From the NCBI GenBank assembly GCA_002897935.1, contig BDTA01000117.1:1-41761 (forward strand): a stretch of 41,761 nucleotides of DNA. The letters run 5' to 3'. Position numbers and translations under genes: made by a program. Source of the DNA: a bacterium BMS3Abin08. GTDB lineage: Bacteria > Nitrospirota > Thermodesulfovibrionia > Thermodesulfovibrionales > JdFR-85. Positions 1 through 7,973 of the stretch are shown here, one piece after another (positions within the stretch are counted from its first letter, which is position 1; the number at the start of each line of letters is the position of its first letter). The notes beneath the pieces were generated by a model that searched no databases, had not been told where the DNA came from, and saw only the letters and a list, made by a program, of their open reading frames with translations.

Positions 1-1
1 A

Positions 2-343
2 AAAAGTATGGAGGACTCATTCGAGGCAGGCAAGACTTCTGAAGAGGAAGACTCAAGGCTGCACATAACGATAGCCAAGGCGACCCATAATGTAATATGG
101 CTCCACATGATGCACACGATATTCGATGTAATGCAGGAATTTTTGAACCTGATCTGGCAAAAGGTTTACCCCGACACCGAAGACAGGGCAATACTGCTAA
201 AACAGCACCGTGGCATAGTTGATGCGATAAAAAACAGCAACTCTCGGGATGCATATGAAAGGATGCTCGAACATCTGAGCTTCGCTGAAAAAAAGACTCT
301 GGCATTTTTGAGCAGGAATTCAGTCCATGAGCTTTTACCTTAA
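2..343 (+). CDS. GntR/FadR-family transcription regulator, C-terminal FCD domain (5' truncated by window edge)
   Basis: The reading frame is open from base 2, so the gene begins outside the window and only about the last 113 residues are present. They match the all-helical FCD ligand-binding domain of FadR-subfamily GntR regulators: an Asp-Ser-Arg-Leu-His-Ile-x-Ile-Ala-x-Ala-Thr motif (D and first metal/ligand His), a later Gln-His-Arg-Gly-Ile-Val-x-Ala-Ile motif and Met-Leu-Glu-His-Leu near the C-terminus. These give the usual three His plus Asp that bind a metal or carboxylate effector. The DNA-binding winged helix is not in view, so target genes cannot be inferred. The ATG at position 8 is internal. 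Such regulators usually control carboxylic-acid or sugar-acid catabolism. The next gene is separated from it by a repeat, so co-transcription is uncertain. Confidence 0.8.
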   Translation, partial: KSMEDSFEAGKTSEEEDSRLHITIAKATHNVIWLHMMHTIFDVMQEFLNLIWQKVYPDTEDRAILLKQHRGIVDAIKNSNSRDAYERMLEHLSFAEKKTLAFLSRNSVHELLP

Positions 344-350
344 AATTCGC

Positions 351-447
351 TCAAGCTCTCCGGCCAAAGGTCGGGGATTTCGGGGCATCAGGAAGGCATT
401 GAAAAGACTGGATTCCGGCTTAAGGCCGGCCGGCATGACAGATTATA
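351..447 (+). repeat. Intergenic repeat copy (REP/MITE family), lies just upstream of the MFS gene
   Basis: Bases 351-381 match the dispersed repeat at 10977-11027 and 31086-31136 (shared core CTCTCCGnCCAAAGGTCGGGG, which folds as a hairpin). Bases from about 385 to 440 match the segment of the TIR element at 17998-18127 (GGCATTGAAAA, then ATTCCGGCTTAAGG and a GGCATGACAG end). It appears to be a mosaic of two repeat families filling the whole gap between the two genes. Confidence 0.7.
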
Positions 448-451
448 TTAT

Positions 452-1690
452 ATGGATACAGGAAGGCTTCCATTTTCAGCATTCTACATAAGGAACTTCA
501 GGCTCTTCTGGATAGCACAGCTGATATCCCTGTCAGGGACCTGGATGCATATGGTTGGCCAGGGATGGCTCGTCTATCAGCTAACTCATTCCCCCCTTTA
601 TCTCGGCTTTGCAGGCGCCGCCCTGTCGTTACCCATACTTATCTTCACCCTCTTCGGCGGTATCCTTGCCGACAGACACAGCAAGAGGACAATCCTGATC
701 ATAACCCAGTTCCTGAATATTTTCCCCCCTCTGCTCCTTGGCATCCTGACCTTTACGGGAAAGATAACCGTCTGGCATGTAATAGCAATCGCCTTTGTAA
801 TTGGAACCATTAATGCCTTCGACCTTCCGGTAAGGCAGTCCTTCCTGATCGAGATGGTGGGCAAGGGACGGCTCATGAATGCCATAGCGCTTAACTCTGC
901 ATCTTTTCACGGGGCCAGAATACTCGGCCCCCTGATAGCGGGGCTTGTCATCTCCAGGCTCGGCCTCTCAGCATGCTTTTTTATAAATGCCGTCAGTTTT
1001 ATACCGGTTGTCATTGCACTCAGGGGGATGACGATTGAAGAAAAGACAAAGAAGGGGGTCAAAAAAGACATCCTTTATGAGTTGAGAGAGGGGTTCCATT
1101 TTATACTCGGAAAGAAGGATATCATGACCATGATATCAATAATAATAGTCTTCAGCCTCTTTGGACTCCCGTACAATCATTTCCTGCCCGTTTTTGCAGA
1201 GGATGTCCTTAAAATAGGAGCAAGCGGACTGGGATACATGATGAGTGCTGCCGGGCTGGGAGCGTTTTCAGCAGCGATGATAATCGCCTTCCGGGGCGAT
1301 ATCAGAAACAAACAGGGAACCATCGCCATCGCCTCCATCATCTTTCCCGTAGCGCTGATTGTCTTTACATTCAGCACGCAGTTCTGGCTGTCAATGGCCC
1401 TCCTCCTGACTTTCGGTCTGACACTTGTAAGCTTTTTTGCAACGGCAAACAGCTTTATACAGATGGGGGTACCGGATGAATTAAGGGGAAGGGTCATGAG
1501 TGTCTACTCCCTTGTTTTCCTCGGGATGGTCCCTGTTGGAAGCTTCACTCTGGGTTTTGTTGCAGATGCCATAGGGACAAAAAGGGCCTTAATGGCCTCT
1601 GCAACAGTCTGCCTGCTGTCGGGTATAGCTTATTCCCGGGTGCTTGTATCAAAAAACAAAAAAGAACCACACCCCCGGACCCGACGATAA
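452..1690 (+). CDS. MFS transporter, MFS_3 / EntS-like exporter family
   Basis: The 412-residue hydrophobic protein has about 12 predicted membrane segments. The N-terminus (RNFRLFWIAQLISLSGTWM, then a QGWLVYQLT stretch) is typical of the PF05977 group that includes the enterobactin exporter EntS. The cytoplasmic loop between helices 2 and 3 has the MFS signature Gly-Gly-Ile-Leu-Ala-Asp-Arg-His-Ser-Lys-Arg. The family exports siderophores, drugs or small metabolites by proton antiport; the substrate cannot be read from sequence. The ATG at 452 has no clear Shine-Dalgarno and sits 5 bases after a repeat element. No better in-frame start precedes the conserved N-terminus. It is followed by a 359-base non-coding gap with a structured element and faces rnc convergently. 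Confidence 0.85.
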   Translation: MDTGRLPFSAFYIRNFRLFWIAQLISLSGTWMHMVGQGWLVYQLTHSPLYLGFAGAALSLPILIFTLFGGILADRHSKRTILIITQFLNIFPPLLLGILTFTGKITVWHVIAIAFVIGTINAFDLPVRQSFLIEMVGKGRLMNAIALNSASFHGARILGPLIAGLVISRLGLSACFFINAVSFIPVVIALRGMTIEEKTKKGVKKDILYELREGFHFILGKKDIMTMISIIIVFSLFGLPYNHFLPVFAEDVLKIGASGLGYMMSAAGLGAFSAAMIIAFRGDIRNKQGTIAIASIIFPVALIVFTFSTQFWLSMALLLTFGLTLVSFFATANSFIQMGVPDELRGRVMSVYSLVFLGMVPVGSFTLGFVADAIGTKRALMASATVCLLSGIAYSRVLVSKNKKEPHPRTRR

Positions 1691-1780
1691 CACCCTGTGA
1701 TGAAGACAAGCAGGCATCGTAAAATGCGATTATACTGATTTTATTACTTCGGCAATTAAATACATTAATCCTTACATAAC

Positions 1781-1797
1781 GCCGGATCAAGTCCGGC
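1781..1797. repeat. Short REP-like palindrome
   Basis: GCCGGATCAAGTCCGGC forms a 6-bp GC-rich hairpin (GCCGGA/TCCGGC) with a 5-base loop. It resembles the many REP-type hairpins in this window's gaps. It could also help terminate the MFS transcript, but no T-run follows. Confidence 0.5.
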
Positions 1798-1842
1798 ATG
1801 AGAGACTAATTTCCGGCAATAAATAAGGTTCAAATCAAGCAA

Positions 1843-1976
1843 AGGGAGCGATATGATAGAGTCTGAACGGTTTAAATTTCGCAGTAAATTCGCCCGGATG
1901 GTGAATTGCGAAATTTCCTCGGAGACAGACAGTATGTCTGTCGAGAATGAGTGAAGAATCTATCATATCGCTCCCT
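1843..1976 (+). ncRNA. Structured intergenic element, copy 1 (three-way junction with conserved unpaired segments)
   Basis: The outer stem P1 is 18 perfect bp (1843-1860 with 1959-1976). Inside are two hairpins. P2 pairs 1874-1883 with 1907-1916 and 1888-1894 with 1900-1906, the latter with one G-U, around a CGGAT loop. P3 pairs 1924-1930 with 1936-1942 around an AGTAT loop. The unpaired segments GAACGG (1865-1870), CCTCGGA (1917-1923) and GAGAATGAGTGAA (1943-1955) are identical in the second copy at 33300-33424, whereas the stems differ in sequence but still pair. An outer 11-bp inverted repeat (1813-1823 with 2003-2013) encloses this copy only. It lies between two convergent genes. The strand given is the one on which the G-U pair and shared segments read. 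Family unknown; RNA is preferred over DNA mainly because of the G-U pair. Confidence 0.7.
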
Positions 1977-2049
1977 GCGACATTTATCAATGTTTCGGAT
2001 ATTTTATTGCCGGTGTAATAATCCGGATCGGGAGGGGCTTCAAACAACC

Positions 2050-2754
2050 TCAAACATCGATCACCTCGAGGGCCTCCTTTGCAGCCTTCATCTGGGCCTC
2101 CTTCTTGCTCCTTCCGACACCACTGCCCATTGAAACTCCATCGACAAAGACCTCGACAGTGAATGTCTTGTCATGCTCCTCCCCCTCTTCCCGGATTATG
2201 TTATATACAGGGAGGGTTCCATATTTATTCTGAGTCCTCTCCTGAAGTTCGGTCTTGTAGTCATAGGACTGTTTTGTCCTGACAGCCTCTTCAATCCTGT
2301 CATCGAGTATCCTCAGAACAACATCCCTGGCAGCATCGTAACCGCCGTCAACGAAAATAGCCCCGAATACCGCCTCCATGGCATCAGCAAGGATATTATC
2401 CTTGCCTCTTCCGCCGGAGCCCTCTTCTCCCCTCCCAAGCCTTATTGCAGAACCGAGATCAAGCTCCCTTGCCGCTTCGGAAAGAACGGTCCGTGATACA
2501 AGGAAGGACTTCATTTTTGCCATGTCGGACTCCGTCAGTTCTTCCTCTGAAAAGTAAAGCGCCTCCACCACTGCAAGACCGAGAACGGCATCTCCGAGGA
2601 ACTCCAGCCTCTCATTATAGGGAGTCCCTCTACCGGGATGCTCATTTGCATAAGAACTGTGGGTAAGGGCTTCAATGAGGAACTTCTTCTCGTTGAAATG
2701 ATAACCGAGAGAGTCTTCAGTCTTGAGTATATTTTCTGAAGAGTAAGCAGGCAT
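2050..2754 (-). CDS. rnc: Ribonuclease III
   Basis: The 234-residue endonuclease cleaves double-stranded RNA in rRNA and mRNA processing. The catalytic domain carries the family signature NERLEFLGDAVL (residues 47-58), giving the acidic pair E51/D55. D124 and E127 in the DNILADAMEAVFG motif complete the two-metal site. A C-terminal double-stranded-RNA-binding domain (about 160-232) begins at DYKTELQE and ends with the basic GRSKKEAQMKAAKEAL helix. The ATG at 2754 was chosen because GGTGG lies about 6 bases upstream; a TTG at 2772 would also be in frame. The gene overlaps the end of fabF by 38 bases, the common acpP-fabF-rnc order, which implies translational coupling in the fatty-acid operon. 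Confidence 0.96.
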   Translation of the reverse strand: MPAYSSENILKTEDSLGYHFNEKKFLIEALTHSSYANEHPGRGTPYNERLEFLGDAVLGLAVVEALYFSEEELTESDMAKMKSFLVSRTVLSEAARELDLGSAIRLGRGEEGSGGRGKDNILADAMEAVFGAIFVDGGYDAARDVVLRILDDRIEEAVRTKQSYDYKTELQERTQNKYGTLPVYNIIREEGEEHDKTFTVEVFVDGVSMGSGVGRSKKEAQMKAAKEALEVIDV

Positions 2755-3973
2755 TAGTTCCACCAAAACCAAAGGAATTTGAAAGTGCGTAATTCACCGT
2801 CATCTTACGTGCCTCGTGAGGCACGTAATCAAGATCGCATTCCGGGTCGGGATTATCCAGATTTACCGTGGGGGGCACCATGTTTCTATATACGCTCAGT
2901 GTACTGACAACAGCCTCGATGCCGCCGGCGGCACCCAGCAGGTGTCCTGTCATGGACTTCGTCGAACTCACTGCAAGCTTGTATGCATGTTCTCCGAAGA
3001 GCCTTTTTATCGCTGCGGTTTCCAGCTCATCATTGGACTTTGTGGAAGTCCCGTGGGCATTAATATAGTCAATTCTTTCAGGGCTTGTTCCGGCATCCTT
3101 TATCGTAATATCCATACACCTGGTGGCACCCTCTCCGTCAGGTGAAGGGCTCGTGATATGATAGGCATCGGCAGTCATACCATAACCGGCTACCTCGGCA
3201 TATATCCTGGCTCCCCTGTTTTTTGCATGTTCCAGTTCTTCAATGATCACAACCCCGGACCCCTCTGCCATAACAAAGCCGTCCCTGTCCCTGTCAAAAG
3301 GACGGCTTGCCCTGTGCGGATCATCGTTTCTCCTTGACAGTGCCTTCATGACAGCAAAACCAGCCATCCCGAGAGGGCTTATGACCGCCTCGGCTCCACC
3401 GGCAATCATTACGTCCGCATCTCCACGCTGGATGATCCTGAAGGCATCTCCGATTGCGTGCGTGCCTGTGGCGCATGCAGTACAGACCGCCGAGTTCGGT
3501 CCCTTTGCCCCGAACCTCATCGAAACCCGGCCGGCTGCAAGATTAATTATCAGCATGGGGATGAAAAACGGGGTAATCCGTCTGTAGCCCTTCTCAAGCA
3601 GCACCTGGTGATACTTCTCGATTGTCGACATTCCACCGATGCCGGAACCTATAATAACGCCTACCTTCTCCGCATTGGAGTTGTCTATAATCAAACCGGA
3701 ATCATCCATAGCCATCTGTGATGCAGCGACCGCAAAGTGGATAAACCGGTCCATCTTTCTTATCTCCTTCTGCTCTATGTAATCAGCAGGGTCAAAATCG
3801 CCGACCTCTCCTGCAATCTGGACGGGAAAATCAGTGACATCAAATCTCGTTATCCTGTCGATCCCCGACTTCCCCTCCAACAGGGCACTCCATGTCTTCT
3901 CAACACCCGTTCCAAGGGGGCTCAAGAGGCCAAGGCCCGTCACGACAACCCTTCTTTTAAGTAGTGTATCCAC
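2717..3973 (-). CDS. fabF: 3-oxoacyl-[acyl-carrier-protein] synthase II (KAS II)
   Basis: The 418-residue condensing enzyme extends acyl-ACP with malonyl-ACP in cytoplasmic fatty-acid elongation. The thiolase-fold catalytic triad is visible: nucleophile C167 in CTACATGTHAIGDA, H307 in NAHGTSTKSNDELE and H344 in GHLLGAAGG. Length and N-terminus (RRVVVTGLGLLSPLG) are standard for FabF. The start is GTG at 3973, supported by AAGGAG seven bases upstream. It is downstream of acpP, from which it is separated by a terminator-like hairpin and a 12-bp tandem repeat, so it may have its own promoter or partial read-through. It overlaps rnc at its 3' end. Confidence 0.97.
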   Translation of the reverse strand: MDTLLKRRVVVTGLGLLSPLGTGVEKTWSALLEGKSGIDRITRFDVTDFPVQIAGEVGDFDPADYIEQKEIRKMDRFIHFAVAASQMAMDDSGLIIDNSNAEKVGVIIGSGIGGMSTIEKYHQVLLEKGYRRITPFFIPMLIINLAAGRVSMRFGAKGPNSAVCTACATGTHAIGDAFRIIQRGDADVMIAGGAEAVISPLGMAGFAVMKALSRRNDDPHRASRPFDRDRDGFVMAEGSGVVIIEELEHAKNRGARIYAEVAGYGMTADAYHITSPSPDGEGATRCMDITIKDAGTSPERIDYINAHGTSTKSNDELETAAIKRLFGEHAYKLAVSSTKSMTGHLLGAAGGIEAVVSTLSVYRNMVPPTVNLDNPDPECDLDYVPHEARKMTVNYALSNSFGFGGTNACLLFRKYTQD

Positions 3974-3996
3974 AAAAACTCTCCTTGCTCTTTCAG

Positions 3997-4020
3997 TCTG
4001 ATCAAATATCTGATCAAATA
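3997..4020. promoter_or_regulatory. 12-bp tandem direct repeat TCTGATCAAATA x2, candidate operator upstream of fabF
   Basis: TCTGATCAAATA occurs twice in perfect tandem (3997-4008, 4009-4020), placing two TGATCA palindromes about one helical turn apart (12 bp). It lies 24 bases before the fabF start and just past the acpP-side hairpin. Helically phased palindromes at a promoter suggest a regulator site; the binding protein is unknown. Confidence 0.35.
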
Positions 4021-4025
4021 AAGAT

Positions 4026-4056
4026 AAAGGGGCTGTATATCCGGATACAGCCCTTT
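4026..4056 (-). terminator. Terminator/attenuator-like hairpin between acpP and fabF
   Basis: Bases 4030-4038 pair with 4045-4053 (9 bp, GGGCTGTAT/ATACAGCCC), and AAA/TTT extend the stem past one bulged G, with a 6-base loop. On the minus strand the hairpin is followed by TTTATCTTTATTT. This suggests partial termination after acpP, which would give more acpP than fabF transcript. Confidence 0.6.
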
Positions 4057-4107
4057 ATAAAATGTAAAAATATATATGAACTAAAATATTGAAAAAAGCG
4101 CCTTGAA

Positions 4108-4341
4108 TCAGGCGGTTGTTTTGTTCTTTATATAACTGATTGCGTCGCCGACCTTAACGATCTTCTCGGCATCTTCATCGGGTATCTCAACTCCGAATGT
4201 TTCTTCAAAGGACATAACCAGCTCAACCGTATCAAGTGAATCCGCACCGAGGTCCTCCACAAACGATGCCTCAGAAGTTACCTGTGATGCATCCACCCCA
4301 AGCTGCTTCGATATGAGTTCTTTTACCTTCTCTTCCAACAT
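4108..4341 (-). CDS. acpP: Acyl carrier protein
   Basis: The 77-residue acidic four-helix protein carries growing acyl chains on a phosphopantetheine arm. The attachment site is S35 in the [13 protein letters not shown] motif, and helix III has the usual [15 protein letters not shown]. Length is normal. The start ATG at 4341 has a strong GGAGGT six bases upstream. It sits between fabG and fabF in the canonical order, with a terminator-like hairpin immediately downstream that fits the high ACP level cells need. Confidence 0.98.
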   Translation of the reverse strand: MLEEKVKELISKQLGVDASQVTSEASFVEDLGADSLDTVELVMSFEETFGVEIPDEDAEKIVKVGDAISYIKNKTTA

Positions 4342-4460
4342 TACAATACCTCCGTCTTTTTATTATGAACCGAAAGCCTATAAAACCGGTCCCTTTCATC
4401 CAGATGCGATGCATCCGTATAAGTCAAACCTGCTTCCCCGATAACAATTCAGAGACAACA

Positions 4461-5195
4461 TCACATATACATGCCGCCGTTAACATGAATCACGTGACCT
4501 GTTATATAACCACTTGCATCGGAGGCAAGAAAAAACACTGCGTTTGAAACATCTTCAACCGTCCCGAACCTGCCGAGAGGTATCGACATCCTCATATCCT
4601 CTTTTACATCCTCGGGGAGGGCCTCTGTCATGGCAGTCATTATAAAACCCGGGGCAACGGCATTAGCCGTCACCCCCCTGCTTGCATACTCCCGGGCCAC
4701 CGTCTTTGTAAAACCCACGATTCCTGCCTTTGAAGCGGAATAGTTGGCCTGCCCGGCATTACCCATAAAGGCAACTACCGAAGCAATATTCACAATTCTG
4801 CCATATCTCCTTTTTGCCATTATCCTGACGGCCTCTTTGGAGCAGAGGAAGACACTCTTGAGGTTTACATTGATGACGCTGTCCCAGTCCTCCTCTTTCA
4901 TCCTTACCAAAAGGGTGTCCCGTGTTATTCCGGCATTATTGACGAGGATATCAATGCCACCAAATTCACTTACCACCCTGGGAAACATCTCCTTTACACT
5001 TTCCTCACTGGAGACATCAACCCGGACGGCCAGAGACCTTACCCCCCTGTCTGAGAGCGCCGCTGCAACCCCCTCCGCATCCTCCATGTTTAAATCGGCC
5101 ACAACAACATGTGCACCTCTGAAAGCCAAGCCTTCAGCAATGGCCTTTCCTATCCCCCTCCCGGCGCCCGTTACCAATGCAATCCTGTCTTTCAT
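4461..5195 (-). CDS. fabG: 3-oxoacyl-[acyl-carrier-protein] reductase
   Basis: The 244-residue short-chain dehydrogenase/reductase reduces 3-oxoacyl-ACP with NADPH in the elongation cycle. The Rossmann glycine motif TGAGRGIG (residues 9-16), NNAG at 86-89 and the catalytic Asn111-Ser139-Tyr152-Lys156 set (YSASK) are all present. The C-terminal GHVIHVNGGMYM ending is typical of FabG. The start ATG at 5195 has GGGGGT upstream. It is the first gene of the minus-strand fabG-acpP-fabF-rnc cluster here; fabD and fabH are not present upstream, so the cluster is a partial one. Confidence 0.95.
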   Translation of the reverse strand: MKDRIALVTGAGRGIGKAIAEGLAFRGAHVVVADLNMEDAEGVAAALSDRGVRSLAVRVDVSSEESVKEMFPRVVSEFGGIDILVNNAGITRDTLLVRMKEEDWDSVINVNLKSVFLCSKEAVRIMAKRRYGRIVNIASVVAFMGNAGQANYSASKAGIVGFTKTVAREYASRGVTANAVAPGFIMTAMTEALPEDVKEDMRMSIPLGRFGTVEDVSNAVFFLASDASGYITGHVIHVNGGMYM

Positions 5196-5457
5196 GTTTT
5201 ACCCCCGACCTTAACTTGGATTAGAAAATCGAGTGAGCAAATTTAAGCCATAAATTTTAACAGACTGACAAGGAATTTGCCAAGTGCCTCTCCATTATGG
5301 ATACAACTTGTAATTAAATAAACGTTATTATACTCTATATATCAGGGAAATAACAAAAGGGTTTGTACTCCCAAACATAAGGTAAACCCGGCCACAATCA
5401 CTTTTAATTCAAAAGGCTTTACCCGTACGAACCGGACGGACGTCGAAAAAAACGGCC

Positions 5458-6624
5458 ATGATTAATGAAGCAGGAAAGATAGAGGCAATCACAGGGGAGA
5501 GGTTTCTTCCCGACAACAGGGTTCAGCTCCTGTATCAGGGCACGGAAGCCTTCAATGAGATCTTCAGACATATAAGGGGGGCATCCCGTAGTATCTGCCT
5601 CGAATTCTATATCTTCCGAAACGACGATACAGGAAAGAGACTTGCCGAAATACTCATGGAAAAGGCAAGGTCGGGCATCAGGGTTTACCTGCTTTATGAC
5701 CATTTCGGTTCCCTCGGTACTCCGTCTAAGTTCTGGAAAATGTTAAGGACAAGCGGCGTTAACGTGAAACCCTCACGTCCCTTCAGCCTCAGAGAGCCTT
5801 CAGGCTATATCAGAAGAGACCACAAGAAACTCATAATTATCGACGGGGCGACTGCATTTACCGGTGGCCTCAATATTGCCAATGAATACAGCGGCTTTCA
5901 TCTCCTGTCACGAAAAGTGAAAACAATGAGAAGTAGGGCTTTTTCCTGGAGGGATACAGGTGTTATAGTCAGCGGCCCGGTAGTTAAAAAACTCTCGGAA
6001 TACTTCGCAGAGTCCTGGAAGCGTTCCGCTTCAGAGCTGATAAAGATAGCCGGTACTGCAGTACAGTACCATGACGGCTTTCCGGTAATCCCCATTTTTG
6101 CATCCTCCCCAAGGGGAAGACGGAGGTTGAGAAAACTACTGTACTGGAGCATAGAAAGTTCAAGAAAGAACATCCGCCTGACAACGGCATACTTCACCCC
6201 CGGCCCTAAGCTCTCGGGCAAGCTGATCAGTGCATCAAAAAGGGGAGTAAATGTAGAACTCCTGCTACCTTTTAAATCGGACATACTGGCTGCTCATTAT
6301 GCGGCGAGGTCCTTTTTTACCACCCTGCTGAGGGAAAACATCAGGATATACCTCTATCATGGCTCAATACTTCATGCAAAGACTTATATCTTCGATGACG
6401 AGTGGAGTATTATAGGCTCAGCCAATCTCGACTTCCGGTCACTGAGAAAAAATGATGAAGGTAACGTCGGGATATTGAGCAGGGAGTTCGGGGATCAGAT
6501 GAAAAAGCTATTTATTCAGGACAAGGAGAGGTCGATCCCCGTCAATATGGAAGACTGGCTGAAAAGACCCCTTTGCTCAAAGGCCGCCGAGAAGTTCTTT
6601 GCCCTGTTCAGGAGAAAGCTGTGA
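5458..6624 (+). CDS. cls: Phospholipase D-superfamily protein, cardiolipin synthase (ClsB-like)
   Basis: The 388-residue protein has two HKD motifs: H122-K124-D129 (DHKKLIIIDG, followed by GGLNIANEY) and H306-K308-D313 (HAKTYIFD, followed by GSANLDFRS). Together they form the single active site of phospholipase-D enzymes. This arrangement and the SANLDFRS end match bacterial cardiolipin synthases, which join phosphatidylglycerol (or PG and PE) into cardiolipin at the inner membrane. There is no N-terminal transmembrane hairpin, so it resembles ClsB rather than ClsA. It stands alone, divergent from fabG across a 262-base gap with no other gene. No clear Shine-Dalgarno precedes the ATG at 5458. 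Confidence 0.87.
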   Translation: MINEAGKIEAITGERFLPDNRVQLLYQGTEAFNEIFRHIRGASRSICLEFYIFRNDDTGKRLAEILMEKARSGIRVYLLYDHFGSLGTPSKFWKMLRTSGVNVKPSRPFSLREPSGYIRRDHKKLIIIDGATAFTGGLNIANEYSGFHLLSRKVKTMRSRAFSWRDTGVIVSGPVVKKLSEYFAESWKRSASELIKIAGTAVQYHDGFPVIPIFASSPRGRRRLRKLLYWSIESSRKNIRLTTAYFTPGPKLSGKLISASKRGVNVELLLPFKSDILAAHYAARSFFTTLLRENIRIYLYHGSILHAKTYIFDDEWSIIGSANLDFRSLRKNDEGNVGILSREFGDQMKKLFIQDKERSIPVNMEDWLKRPLCSKAAEKFFALFRRKL

Positions 6625-6737
6625 AAGCACTATAAAAGTTTCCGGTACTTATGATAAAATCTACATGTACGCTTCTAACTATCCCGATTCTCAGGCAGTA
6701 TTCTTTAATTTTAAAAGGGGCTGCAAGAAAACAAACT

Positions 6738-6898
6738 TGATGGCGTCGTAAAAAATCGATCTCCTTCGTCGTAGCGGGTACGCCCAATGCTCAACATAGC
6801 ATAAGTGCCTCCGCTTGGGCGACACCACTACTGCTTGTATATCGAATTTTTACTTAGCCATCCTGAAACGGTACGATGGACTTTTTACGAGTCCATCA
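6738..6898. repeat. MITE-like element with nested inverted repeats
   Basis: The ends 6738-6754 and 6882-6898 are imperfect 17-bp inverted repeats (TGATGGCGTCGTAAAAA against TTTTTACGAGTCCATCA, 15 of 17 pairing). A second inner pair lies at about 6746-6760 and 6841-6855. A 7-bp CGCCCAA/TTGGGCG pair sits near the middle. It occupies most of the 341-base gap between cls and the amidase gene. There is no coding capacity or transposase. Confidence 0.6.
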
Positions 6899-6965
6899 TA
6901 TTTAATAAACTTTTTCTTCCTGCTTACAGGAACCTATGTTGAAGCCCGATGAGGAATCAACGTTT

Positions 6966-7973
6966 ATGAAAAGAAAGACACTGGTAAATTTAACGGCGCT
7001 GTTCACGGTCTTTCTCCTTTTTCTGTCATACGCGGATATCCTCCTTGCCGGAGAGATCAGTTTGCGGTACAGTCTCAAAGGCAATGTCCTGAAAATAGTA
7101 TTTGAGTCTGACGATGAAAATCTCTTAAAAAAAGCAACCATATCTTCATCATACTCGCTGATCAAGATCGGTTTTCCCGAGGACTTTTCTTTCACTGCAC
7201 CTAACAAAATCGGGGCCTTTGAGTATAACAAAAAAGAAAACAACATCTTCCTCAATATAAAGGGTCTCATGAACGTCAAGGTCCTCCGCCTCGAGTCGCC
7301 TTCAAGGCTGGTTTTAGACGTTTACCTGGAGGGGAAATCCAAACCTGAAATAAAACCTGAAACACCTGCTACTGCACCCATCATACCCGGTCCTCCCGAG
7401 GAACCCTTTGTCGGCGAATTAAAATCAATCGTGATAGACCCCGGACACGGTGGCTCTGATGTGGGCCTGTATTCTCCCCTCTATAATGAAAAGTCCATAG
7501 CGCTTAAGGTGGCAAAACGGTTGAGAAACGCCTCAAAGAGGGAAAAAAGAAAGGCCTATCTCACAAGATACCAGGACAGTGATACATCCCTCAAAAAAAG
7601 GATCCTTACGATCAGGAAGAAAAGGCCCGACCTTGTCATATCCATCCACCTGAGTACATCCGATCATTTCGTTATCTATACGGTTCCGGAAAAGACCTAT
7701 CAGGGTGAGTTACCGTATCTGCTTAGCGCCTCACAGCTCCCATATGTAGCCAGGAGCAGGGCGATATCCTCCGCAATCGCCAGCACCTTGACAAAGGACC
7801 TCAATATCGAGGTCTCACATAGGGACCTGCCCCTACCCGTTCTTTCTTACAGTAACTGCCGGGCCTTTATGATAGAACTGCCGGGGCCTGACTTCTTCGA
7901 ATATACTGAAAAATCAATACAAAAAATCGTTAGAGCCATCCTTGAAGGAATAAAGGCATATGAAAAAGGGTAG
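6966..7973 (+). CDS. N-acetylmuramoyl-L-alanine amidase (Amidase_3)
   Basis: The 335-residue secreted Zn amidase cleaves the lactyl-amide bond between MurNAc and the stem peptide in periplasmic peptidoglycan. A signal peptide covers about residues 1-28 (KRKTLVNLTALFTVFLLFL, then ADILLA). An AMIN-like beta domain at about 30-125 and a Pro-rich linker (130-148) follow. In the catalytic domain, zinc ligands H161 (IDPGHGG), E175 (NEKSIAL) and H228 (SIHLS) and catalytic E304 (MIELPG) can be seen. The usual SIHANA is SIHLSTS and the region after it is shorter than in E. coli AmiC. The start at 6966 was chosen because the signal peptide begins there; an upstream ATG at 6936 would add 10 polar residues. 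It overlaps the next gene by 14 bases. Confidence 0.87.
   Translation: MKRKTLVNLTALFTVFLLFLSYADILLAGEISLRYSLKGNVLKIVFESDDENLLKKATISSSYSLIKIGFPEDFSFTAPNKIGAFEYNKKENNIFLNIKGLMNVKVLRLESPSRLVLDVYLEGKSKPEIKPETPATAPIIPGPPEEPFVGELKSIVIDPGHGGSDVGLYSPLYNEKSIALKVAKRLRNASKREKRKAYLTRYQDSDTSLKKRILTIRKKRPDLVISIHLSTSDHFVIYTVPEKTYQGELPYLLSASQLPYVARSRAISSAIASTLTKDLNIEVSHRDLPLPVLSYSNCRAFMIELPGPDFFEYTEKSIQKIVRAILEGIKAYEKG

Noticed and set aside
1843-1976. Hammerhead ribozyme for the structured element
   Set aside because: The core CUGANGA...GAAA is not present in the junction; the shared segments are different.
2755-2772. TTG start extending RNase III by six residues
   Set aside because: The ATG at 2754 has a better-placed GGTGG, and the extension has no family conservation.
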